From contig JAFMDL010000009.1 of NCBI GenBank assembly GCA_017857255.1, forward strand, positions 1-52,781: DNA of 52,781 nucleotides, given 5' to 3'. Below the pieces are notes generated by a model. That model saw only the letters and a list, made by a program, of their open reading frames with translations. It had not been told where the DNA came from and did not search any database. Shown piece by piece: positions 43,510 to 52,781 of this stretch; within the stretch, counting starts at the first letter, position 1; every line of letters starts with the position of its first letter. The position numbers and the translations under genes are program-made. Origin of the DNA: Puniceicoccaceae bacterium. Its GTDB lineage: Bacteria; Verrucomicrobiota; Verrucomicrobiia; Opitutales; Coraliomargaritaceae.

Positions 43510-44778
43510 ATGCCGCATGAAACATCAGTAAGTGCTAAGTTGCCATTCCATATAATGGCCAAAGCAATCGGTCCCATCTGTAACTTGGATTGCAAATATT
43601 GCTTTTATTTAGAGAAAGAACAACTCTACCCGAGTAACGAAAAATGGAAGATGTCGGATGAGCGCTTAGAAACCTTTATTCGCGACTACATTGCAGCCCA
43701 ACCAGGAAAAGAAGTCAGTTTTGCTTTTCAAGGCGGTGAACCTACTTTGCTTGGCGTTGATTACTTTCGAAAAGTGGTTAAATTACAAAAAAAGCATGCC
43801 CAAGGAAAAGAGATAAGTACGGCATTTCAAACCAACGGCACTTTACTAGATGATGAATGGGGCGATTTTCTATCTGAAAATAATTTCTTAGTTGGGCTTT
43901 CTATTGATGGTCCCGAAGACGTTCATAACGCAAATCGAGTCGATAAAAAAGGTCGTGACACCTATAAAGAGGTGATACGTGGGCTGAACATTTTACGCAA
44001 ATATAAGGTCGAATTTAACACCTTGAGCTGCGTCAATTCGGTGACAGTGAAACACCCTGTAAAAATTTATAAGTTCCTCAAGAGTATCGGTTCTAAATAT
44101 CTTCAGTTTATTCCGATTGTTGAGCGTGAAGTCGATACGGCAGCGGCCAAACTTGTTCTCGATTTTGCCGCACCGCCTAATTTAGCGGAGGCACCTGCGA
44201 CTAAGGAAAATCCAAAAATGTCTGAATTCGCTGTGCCAGCGGAGGCCTATGGTGATTTCTTGATTAAAATTTTCAATGAATGGATAAAACGCGATGTCGG
44301 TAAAACATATGTGCAACTCTTTGACGTAGCTTTGGGCAAATGGATCGGCACTCCAGGTGGACTGTGCTACTTCTCTGAAACTTGCGGCCGAGCGTTGGCG
44401 ATGGAGCACGATGGCAATGTCTACACCTGCGATCATTATGTTTATCCGCACTACAAACTAGGTAATTTAATGAATACCTCGCTTGGTGAGCTGGCAGACA
44501 GTCCAATGGCAATCGATTTCGGTAATGCCAAACGCGATACACTGCCAAACTACTGCCGTGAGTGTAGTGTACGTTTTGCCTGTAACGGCGAATGCCCAAA
44601 GCACCGTTTCACATGGACGCCTGAGGGCGAATGGGGGCTCAACTACCTCTGCCCTGCCTATAAAAAATTCTTTAACCATATTAATCCTGCGATGAAAATC
44701 ATGGCGGAGCTTTATCATGCCCAGCAGCCACCAGCTGCTGTGATGGAAATTATGGCGGAACAACGAAAGAAAAAATGA
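43510..44778 (+). CDS. Anaerobic sulfatase-maturing enzyme (radical SAM, SPASM)
   Basis: This 422-residue radical SAM enzyme converts an active-site cysteine or serine of type I sulfatases to formylglycine. The radical SAM cluster is CNLDCKYC (CX3CX2C, residues about 23-30) within FHIMAKAIGPICNLDCKYCF. QGGEPTL and LSIDGPEDVHN are typical of the family. The C-terminal SPASM domain has CGRALAMEHDGNVYTCDHYVYP and CRECSVRFACNGECPKHRF, cysteines for two more 4Fe-4S clusters. No sulfatase is in the window, so its clients are elsewhere; Verrucomicrobiota often carry many sulfatases for marine glycans. The leader is structured. Confidence 0.94.
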   Translation: MPHETSVSAKLPFHIMAKAIGPICNLDCKYCFYLEKEQLYPSNEKWKMSDERLETFIRDYIAAQPGKEVSFAFQGGEPTLLGVDYFRKVVKLQKKHAQGKEISTAFQTNGTLLDDEWGDFLSENNFLVGLSIDGPEDVHNANRVDKKGRDTYKEVIRGLNILRKYKVEFNTLSCVNSVTVKHPVKIYKFLKSIGSKYLQFIPIVEREVDTAAAKLVLDFAAPPNLAEAPATKENPKMSEFAVPAEAYGDFLIKIFNEWIKRDVGKTYVQLFDVALGKWIGTPGGLCYFSETCGRALAMEHDGNVYTCDHYVYPHYKLGNLMNTSLGELADSPMAIDFGNAKRDTLPNYCRECSVRFACNGECPKHRFTWTPEGEWGLNYLCPAYKKFFNHINPAMKIMAELYHAQQPPAAVMEIMAEQRKKK

Positions 44779-44935
44779 GCTTGCGCGCAATGTGGCAGGC
44801 GCAACAGATCATTTTAAATCGGCTCACGATACCGTTACTTCCACCGGAATGGTGCTAAGATGCGTGCAGTTGCCTCCCCTCCCCGGCTTGTTGTTTTTTA
44901 ATGACATTCGGCTACGCTCTTAATATGCTTATGGC

Positions 44936-45295
44936 ATGATAACTAATGTACATACGACTGTTCCAGAAATAGCTGAAAACGTTCGAGGCGGTAGCGGAAC
45001 CGCATACGCCCACAAGCTAATTGATCTCTTCCCGGGAAGTGCCATTAAAAGTGTCGGCATCGTTCGGCTTGAGCCTGGTGCGAATGTTGGCGCCCATTCA
45101 CATCATGGAGATGAAGACTTCTACTACTGTATTTCAGGAACTGGTATCGTTGTAGACAATGGCGTTGAGCACCCCTTCGTCCCCGGGACCTTACAAATCA
45201 CTAGAGACGGCGAGACTCAGGCAATTCGTAATACTGGTGAGACTGAACTCGTCTTCCTCGGAGCATTGATTGATACGCCTGCTGAGTTTAAATAA
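44936..45295 (+). CDS. Cupin-domain protein
   Basis: This is a 119-residue single-domain cupin. Motif 1 is GAHSHHGDEDFYYCISGTG (metal-binding histidines and glutamate, about 52-70). Motif 2 is FVPGTLQITRDGETQAIRNTG, in which the usual histidine (H in PGxxHxxxN) is replaced by a glutamine in TQAIRN, so metal binding may be incomplete. The function is unknown; small cupins include isomerases, dioxygenases and sensory proteins. It is convergent with trmL, with a 11-nt gap. Confidence 0.8.
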   Translation: MITNVHTTVPEIAENVRGGSGTAYAHKLIDLFPGSAIKSVGIVRLEPGANVGAHSHHGDEDFYYCISGTGIVVDNGVEHPFVPGTLQITRDGETQAIRNTGETELVFLGALIDTPAEFK

Positions 45296-45306
45296 GTCAT
45301 TACACC

Positions 45307-45765
45307 TTACTCGACTGTCAGTTGACGAATCGCTTCGTAAGTTGCGATACCTACTGAGGTGGACAAATTGAGTGAGCGCAGTTGGGTATTTTTATGCGGA
45401 ATAGTCAATCGATGTCCTTCGAGTTCGGTATGTAGCCAGTCAGGTACACCATGCCCCTCACTGCCAAAGACCAGACCATCGCCATCGGCGTAACGCACAT
45501 CCCAATACGCATGGTCAGCCTTGGTGGTAAAAAGCCACAAACGCTTGGGAGCTGACGGACTTACCTTAAAAGCATCCCAATCCTCGTGATGGTGTACGTC
45601 TAAGGAATGCCAGTAGTCCATGCCACTTCGTTTGAGGTGTTTATCAGTGATCGTAAAACCAAGTGGATGTATTAAGTGTAAACGCGTCTCAGTGATCGCG
45701 CATAACCGCCCAATGTTACCAGTGTTTTGGGGGATCTCTGGATTAAATAATACGATATGTAGCAT
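45307..45765 (-). CDS. trmL: tRNA (cytidine(34)-2'-O)-methyltransferase
   Basis: This 152-residue SPOUT-family enzyme methylates the wobble ribose of certain leucine tRNAs. Signatures are LHIVLFNPEIPQNTGNIGRL at the N-terminus, LVFGSEGHGVPDW, and IPHKNTQLRSLNLSTSVGIA, the knotted SAM-binding region. The start ATG at 45765 matches the family; a TTG at 45771 adds two residues. It is somewhat shorter than other SPOUT methyltransferases, as expected for the minimal TrmL type. Confidence 0.94.
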   Translation of the reverse strand: MLHIVLFNPEIPQNTGNIGRLCAITETRLHLIHPLGFTITDKHLKRSGMDYWHSLDVHHHEDWDAFKVSPSAPKRLWLFTTKADHAYWDVRYADGDGLVFGSEGHGVPDWLHTELEGHRLTIPHKNTQLRSLNLSTSVGIATYEAIRQLTVE

Positions 45766-45883
45766 CTTCAATATATGCTGAACAGTGCTCGACCCACTTC
45801 CAACATCGAATTTCTACGTGTTCAGTTCAGCAGGGGTAACTCTTAATTCTCAGGTCAAAAAATACGGGTTACGCAGTTGTCAG

Positions 45884-46285
45884 TTAACCAAAGAATAGCG
45901 CGCGCTTACTATAGATCACTATCCCCCAACAAAGCGCAACATTGAGTAGCGCGATGAAAACGGCAGCACTGCCCATGTCTTTTGCTCGCTTGGCCATGGA
46001 ACGATGCTCGAGTGAAATGTCGTCTACCACTGCTTCGATTGCGGAATTCAAAATCTCAACAATCAACACTAGTAGTACGCTACCAATTAAAAATAAACGT
46101 TCGGTACTTTCGATCTGCATGCAGCAAGCAAGAACAATCAGACCACTGCCCGCAATTATTTCTAAGCGAAACGCCGCTTCCTCATACGCATACCGAAGGC
46201 CTGAGAATGAACAAAGCATCGCTTTCCATAGGCGCAGTGCACCTTTGTGTTTATACGTTGTGGAATCTGTTTGTTGTTCGCTCAT
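45884..46285 (-). CDS. dgkA: Diacylglycerol kinase (DgkA family)
   Basis: This 133-residue inner-membrane enzyme phosphorylates diacylglycerol or, in some bacteria, undecaprenol. Three helices are visible (about 45-60, 65-85 and 105-125). The conserved EEAAFRLEI segment and the signature VEILNSAIEAVVDDIS hold the catalytic glutamates. The third residue after AVVD differs from the E. coli DRIG sequence, seen also in undecaprenol kinase types. It lies between trmL and tpiA on the same strand. No operon partner is certain. Confidence 0.93.
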   Translation of the reverse strand: MSEQQTDSTTYKHKGALRLWKAMLCSFSGLRYAYEEAAFRLEIIAGSGLIVLACCMQIESTERLFLIGSVLLVLIVEILNSAIEAVVDDISLEHRSMAKRAKDMGSAAVFIALLNVALCWGIVIYSKRALFFG

Positions 46286-46368
46286 CGTGCATTGATTGCT
46301 ATCAGTTAACTGCTAAAACTACAGAATAAAACGATCTCCTTTGACCTGTAGCTGTGCGAATACATAAA

Positions 46369-46398
46369 AAAAGTCGGAGTGTTGCCACTCCGACTTTT
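46369..46398 (-). terminator. Intrinsic terminator after tpiA
   Basis: AAAAGTCGGAGTG and CACTCCGACTTTT form a perfect 13-bp stem with a TTGC loop. On the minus strand a T run follows. Confidence 0.93.
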
Positions 46399-46419
46399 GA
46401 TAAAACTACGTAAAGAAAC

Positions 46420-47199
46420 TTATTTCGAACGCTTTTGTGCGCTTTGAACAAGAGCTGCAAAAGAAGTTGCCTTGAGCGCCGCACCACCAATGAGACCACC
46501 ATCGATGTTTGGCTGCGCGAGCAAGTCATCCGCATTTTCTGGCTTCATCGATCCGCCGTAGAGGATGCGTACCTTGTTGGCAGCTTCTGCGCCAAGTAGA
46601 CTTGCTAGCAAGCTACGGATTTCCGCGTGCACCTCTTCAGCCATTTCAGGTGTCGCAGTCTTACCTGTGCCGATTGCCCAGACTGGTTCGTAGGCAACCA
46701 CGAGTGCGTCCGCATCTGCAGCAGTCACGCCGACCAAAGCACCCTCGAGTTGAGTCTTTATAACTTCGTTGACCTTGCCAGCTTCACGCTCTTCGAGTGT
46801 TTCACCAATGCAGACGATTGGCTTCAAGTTTGCAGCTAAGGCAACAAGAGTCTTCTTATTGACGATAGCATCGGACTCACCGAAGTATTCACGGCGCTCT
46901 GAGTGCCCCAGTATAACGAATTTACAGAACAAGTGGCGTAGCATCTCTGCAGAGATTTCACCGGTGTAAGCGCCAGCAGATTCGAAATGCATGTTTTGTG
47001 CACCAAGCGAAACATTGGAGTCGTTAACCACCTGTGAAACTGCTTCGAGTGTTGTAAACGTTGGACAGACACAGACAGATACATCTGTCTGTGGGCCTAC
47101 GATGCTGACAACATCTTTTGCGAGCTCAGCGCCTTCGGCTGAGTTTAGGTTCATTTTCCAGTTACCTGCGATGAGGTATTTACGTGCTGAGTTACTCAT
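46420..47199 (-). CDS. tpiA: Triosephosphate isomerase
   Basis: This 259-residue glycolytic enzyme interconverts dihydroxyacetone phosphate and glyceraldehyde 3-phosphate. The catalytic lysine is in AGNWKMN, the histidine in VILGHSERREYFG, and the glutamate in VAYEPVWAIGTG; LYGGSMKPENA binds the phosphate. It is last of the gap-pgk-tpiA cluster, 42 nt after pgk, and is closed by the 46369-46398 terminator. The leader is AT-rich with no Shine-Dalgarno, although the gene is probably highly expressed. Confidence 0.97.
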   Translation of the reverse strand: MSNSARKYLIAGNWKMNLNSAEGAELAKDVVSIVGPQTDVSVCVCPTFTTLEAVSQVVNDSNVSLGAQNMHFESAGAYTGEISAEMLRHLFCKFVILGHSERREYFGESDAIVNKKTLVALAANLKPIVCIGETLEEREAGKVNEVIKTQLEGALVGVTAADADALVVAYEPVWAIGTGKTATPEMAEEVHAEIRSLLASLLGAEAANKVRILYGGSMKPENADDLLAQPNIDGGLIGGAALKATSFAALVQSAQKRSK

Positions 47200-47241
47200 A
47201 AGTTTTATAATTTAGAATTAAGGATTAAGAAGTGTAGTAAT

Positions 47242-48435
47242 TTAAGCTTGATCGAGAGCGGTGACTCCAGGGAGTTCTTTACCCTCAAGGAATTCCAACG
47301 AGGCTCCCCCACCAGTGCTCATGAATGTGACCTGATCACCATAACCAGCCATCTTAATGGCCTTGACGGAATCACCTCCGCCAATGATTGAGCAAGCATC
47401 CGAGTCAGCGATTGTTTGAGCGACTGCGAAAGTACCCTTGTTGCACGCGTCGATTTCGAAAATACCCATAGGGCCATTCCAAAGTACGGTCTTGGCATTT
47501 TTCACTTCATTGCTAAACAATTCGATGCTCTTGGGGCCGATGTCGACTCCTTCCCAGCCATCTTCGATGCTTCCCTCTACCACTTTGCTATCGGCAAAAG
47601 TACCCGCGCCAAAATCGAGGCCCTGCACCACCATATTATCGACTGGTAGTAGGAACTTGACGCCCTTCTCTTTGGCTTTCGCAAGTGCTGCTTTCGCAGT
47701 TGGGACAAAATCAGGTTCACTGAGTGAGTCCCCAACAGTTTGGCCCATGGCCAATTTAAAGGTGTAAGCCATGCCGCCACCAATGATGATTGTATCGGCC
47801 TTTTCAAGGAGCGTATCGATCACCTTAATTTTATCAGAAACCTTAGCACCACCTAGAATCACTGTAAGTGGGCGCTCGGGGCTATTGGTCTTGTCTCCCA
47901 GGTAAGCAAGTTCCTTCTCGATGAGAAGGCCACACACACATGGGGATAAGTGCTTCGCCACTCCCGCAGTCGAAGCGTGTGCGCGGTGAGCAGTACCAAA
48001 CGCGTCATTTACAAAAGCGTCTGCTAGCTTTGCCAGCGATGCTGCGAATTCAGGGTCGTTGTCTGTCTCGCCCTGATAAAAGCGCACATTTTCGAGGAGT
48101 GCAACTTCACCCTCTCCTAGCTTAGCAACTTCAGCTTCTACGTCTTCGCCAATACAGTCTTCGATAAAGGTCACCGGCTGTGCGAGTTGCTTAGCCAGTT
48201 CTTCAGCAACTGGTGCAAGAGTAAACGCTGCATTCTTTTCGCCCTTAGGACGACCTAAGTGAGATGCGAGGATAACTTTCGCACCTTGCTCAACCAACAG
48301 CTTGATCGTAGGCAAGGCAGCGACGATCCGAGAGTCGTCGTTGATCACACCGTCTTTAAGTGGAACATTGAAGTCGCAGCGCACGAATACGCGCTTACCT
48401 GCGAGGTTTACGTCATTGATGGTTTTTGTAGCCAT
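47242..48435 (-). CDS. pgk: Phosphoglycerate kinase
   Basis: This 397-residue enzyme transfers phosphate from 1,3-bisphosphoglycerate to ADP. The substrate site is RVFVRCDFNVPLKDG and ASHLGRPKG; ILGGAKVSDKI and IIGGGMAYTF form the hinge and nucleotide region; LWNGPMGIFE and GGGDSVKA bind ATP. The ATG at 48435 is fixed by alignment; a longer frame from 48468 adds 11 unrelated residues. A strong GC-rich hairpin separates it from gap upstream. Confidence 0.97.
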   Translation of the reverse strand: MATKTINDVNLAGKRVFVRCDFNVPLKDGVINDDSRIVAALPTIKLLVEQGAKVILASHLGRPKGEKNAAFTLAPVAEELAKQLAQPVTFIEDCIGEDVEAEVAKLGEGEVALLENVRFYQGETDNDPEFAASLAKLADAFVNDAFGTAHRAHASTAGVAKHLSPCVCGLLIEKELAYLGDKTNSPERPLTVILGGAKVSDKIKVIDTLLEKADTIIIGGGMAYTFKLAMGQTVGDSLSEPDFVPTAKAALAKAKEKGVKFLLPVDNMVVQGLDFGAGTFADSKVVEGSIEDGWEGVDIGPKSIELFSNEVKNAKTVLWNGPMGIFEIDACNKGTFAVAQTIADSDACSIIGGGDSVKAIKMAGYGDQVTFMSTGGGASLEFLEGKELPGVTALDQA

Positions 48436-48475
48436 AGAATTTTTCAAATAAATATTAAGAAATAACAAAAAGAAA

Positions 48476-48521
48476 GGCCGCCGCGATCAAGAATCCGCAT
48501 GGGATACCTGCCGCGGCGGCC
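48476..48521 (-). terminator. GC-rich hairpin between gap and pgk
   Basis: GGCCGCCGCG and CGCGGCGGCC form a perfect 10-bp stem around a 26-nt loop that has its own short ATCC/GGAT stem. On the minus strand it is followed by TTTCTTTTTG, so it probably ends or attenuates the gap transcript before pgk. An mRNA-processing role is also possible. Confidence 0.7.
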
Positions 48522-48553
48522 AGAAAATTAATCAGTTGTTACCGAAGTTCAAT

Positions 48554-51062
<2,509 letters not shown>

Positions 51063-51106
51063 TAAGCGCGTCTCAATCCATCATAGAGTATAAGCTCTAA
51101 GTTGCT

Positions 51107-51139
51107 AAGGAGGTGCTTTTGATGGCAAGGCAACGATAA
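51107..51139 (+). other. Strong Shine-Dalgarno with 5-codon mini-ORF
   Basis: AAGGAGGTG at 51107-51115 is a perfect anti-SD complement. Six nucleotides later an ATG opens the frame MARQR and then TAA (51122-51139). It lies between convergent genes; whether it is translated is unknown. Confidence 0.3.
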
Positions 51140-51149
51140 CAACAGGCAA

Positions 51150-52781
51150 CTAATCTTCCACGACCCATAGCCCGCAAACCAAAGGCGGCAGGTGAACGAT
51201 TGGTCCCTCTATTGGAATACGAGCTGACTGTAAGCCTGTTATTTTAAATCGATCATGATCCGCAATCTGCAATGCATTTGAGAAGCACCCATCAGCGCAT
51301 GTGATACTCGTATATTCCAGATGTGGATTGATAGCGAATATCAGTTGCGGGGCATCGACACTGCAATCTGCATTAAATATTGCAACAATGGCACTTGAGC
51401 CCTCTGCGACAAAAAACTTCAGATAGCCGTCGGCTAGTGCACCATCATAGCGAAATGCCCTGCCAAGTTCCGAGCTGCGAAAAGCGATCCAATTTCTAAA
51501 ATACGCATGCGTTCCAGAATACATGAGTCGCCGATTATAATCGAGCGCGTTCAGGTCCCCTCGCTGATACGTATTAGCCACCCCTTGCTTGGAGCGCATA
51601 AAGTCTTGCCCTTGTGCAATCATCGGCACACCCAACGATGCTAAAAGCACTGAAGCCATTAGGTGGGTCCGGCGACGATCGAGTAATGTTGGATCTGAGC
51701 CATCTTGGTCAGGGCGCTCAGTAATGCGATCCATCCAGCAATGATCGTCGTGCGATTCGGTATAATTAATGGTCTGTGCTGCGAAACGACTACTCGAAGG
51801 AGAGCCTGCGAGAAAGTATTGTATTATATCCTGATTGCCTTCGCCAGACACATACTTGGAGATCGATTCACGGAAGCCATCATTCCAAGATGCAAATCCG
51901 GTCTCTTTGAGCTCATCTTGAATATGACCACGAAAGCTCCATGGTTCAGCGATCAAAATGATGGACGGTTTGATTTTCTTGAGTTCCACTTCGATCTCTC
52001 GAAGTACATCTATTCCGATCAGTTCTGCTAAGTCGAAACGAAAGCCGTCAACATCATAGGTTTGTACCAAATGAATTAGACTCTCGATAATTAAACGCCG
52101 CGCCATGGGTGAATCGCAACGCAGGTCATTGCCGCAACCACTCCAGTTCATGAGATCATTTGCCTCATCCAGATGGAAATAATAACACTTATCAATAAAT
52201 AGCAGGTGGTTAGGTTCACCGACGTGATTATAGACTACATCGATAATCACCGCAATGTCCTGATCATGGAAATCCTGTACTAGGCCACGGAACTCCTCCA
52301 CTTGTGATGCGTTCTCTGGGTCTAGCGCATAACTACTCTCTGGGGAGAAGTAATTGGTCGTCATATAGCCCCAGTGGTAATCTTCATTCTGAATATTATC
52401 AAATTCCTGAATCGGCTGTAGCTCGATTGCATTAACACCAATCTCTTGCAGGTAGGAACCCTCTGTTTTGAGCCATTTGCGCAAGCCAGAATAGCCGCGG
52501 CGCTCATCAGTGGTAAGTTCAATCGGGGCATGTGCTGCCAGATCACGGACATGCGCCTCGAGTATGATTAAGTCATGCCAATTCTTAGGTATGTAAGGGT
52601 GCTCGACTTTGGTCATGCGCGCAGGGTCAACCACTATGGCTGGGCCACGATGCCCCATGCAGGCCTTTGCATAAGGATCTAAAATCACAAATCCTTCATC
52701 GAAATGAGAAGTGCCTTCATGATTTTCGCCAAAGACACGAAAGCTATAATAATAATCAACTAGGCTGTGATTGAAGCGAAC
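51150..52781 (-). CDS. GH13 glycogen-debranching/pullulanase-type enzyme (partial)
   Basis: This is the C-terminal 543 codons of a GH13 enzyme; the start lies beyond the right edge, as the frame is open there. The visible upstream part, YYYSFRVFG and ILDPYAKA, resembles the linker of isoamylase/GlgX and pullulanase enzymes. Catalytic residues are the aspartate in [12 protein letters not shown], the glutamate in ILIAEPWSF and the transition-state aspartate in ESHDDH. The C-terminal beta domain follows. It cleaves alpha-1,6 branches of glycogen or related glucans. An internal GTG at 52688 is not the true start. Confidence 0.9.
   Translation of the reverse strand, partial: VRFNHSLVDYYYSFRVFGENHEGTSHFDEGFVILDPYAKACMGHRGPAIVVDPARMTKVEHPYIPKNWHDLIILEAHVRDLAAHAPIELTTDERRGYSGLRKWLKTEGSYLQEIGVNAIELQPIQEFDNIQNEDYHWGYMTTNYFSPESSYALDPENASQVEEFRGLVQDFHDQDIAVIIDVVYNHVGEPNHLLFIDKCYYFHLDEANDLMNWSGCGNDLRCDSPMARRLIIESLIHLVQTYDVDGFRFDLAELIGIDVLREIEVELKKIKPSIILIAEPWSFRGHIQDELKETGFASWNDGFRESISKYVSGEGNQDIIQYFLAGSPSSSRFAAQTINYTESHDDHCWMDRITERPDQDGSDPTLLDRRRTHLMASVLLASLGVPMIAQGQDFMRSKQGVANTYQRGDLNALDYNRRLMYSGTHAYFRNWIAFRSSELGRAFRYDGALADGYLKFFVAEGSSAIVAIFNADCSVDAPQLIFAINPHLEYTSITCADGCFSNALQIADHDRFKITGLQSARIPIEGPIVHLPPLVCGLWVVED

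Overview
The window is a chromosomal segment of moderate GC content, densely packed with housekeeping and carbohydrate-metabolism genes. The mix fits a free-living, probably marine Verrucomicrobiota bacterium of the Opitutae/Puniceicoccales type. That placement is an inference from gene content: a small RRM protein, B12-dependent class II ribonucleotide reductase, an anaerobic sulfatase-maturing enzyme, a GPH sugar porter beside a GH1 glycosidase, and assimilatory CysI/CysJ. AT-rich leaders that mostly lack a Shine-Dalgarno sequence agree with it. No marker such as 16S rRNA is present. There is no tRNA or rRNA gene, CRISPR array, transposase or integrase.

Layout: 1-3034 holds the start of an ABC exporter (cut by the window edge), a divergent RRM protein, and a pfkB-tmk pair. 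3219-5744 is an ExbB-ExbD-TonB/TolA operon followed by a MarR regulator whose start is overlapped by a palindrome. 5910-10149 carries rdgB, pyrC, efp and a dus/tyrosine-phosphatase pair. 10279-12983 has a Cys-rich secreted peptide, a sodium:solute symporter and an orphan response regulator. 13375-16286 is hisG, then aguB-aguA (agmatine to putrescine). 16364-19562 is a GPH transporter with a large helical insert plus a GH1 glycosidase. 19792-23534 is a divergent cysJ/cysI pair around a strong inverted repeat, followed by a methyltransferase.

24327-33252: nrdJ, a 6S RNA gene (about 27552-27736, plus strand), uup, galM, a tandem universal stress protein and a SulP transporter whose leader can fold over its ribosome-binding region. 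33585-41474: a SWIM-SNF2 helicase, a tail-anchored unknown protein abutting the terminator of rplU-rpmA, a Fur-family regulator with an altered metal site, a TPR protein and priA. 41500-52781: malQ, an anaerobic sulfatase-maturing radical SAM enzyme with a structured leader, a cupin, trmL, dgkA, the glycolytic cluster gap-pgk-tpiA, a fatty-acid desaturase with an added coiled coil, and a GH13 debranching enzyme running off the right edge.

Themes: alpha-glucan turnover (malQ, debranching enzyme) can feed lower glycolysis (gap, pgk, tpiA). GH1, GPH and galM handle imported sugars. CysJ/CysI give sulfide. The points most worth checking are the 6S RNA, the leader hairpins, the altered Fur, the Arg32-type EF-P, and the two enlarged membrane proteins. 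I see no clearly novel multi-gene system.
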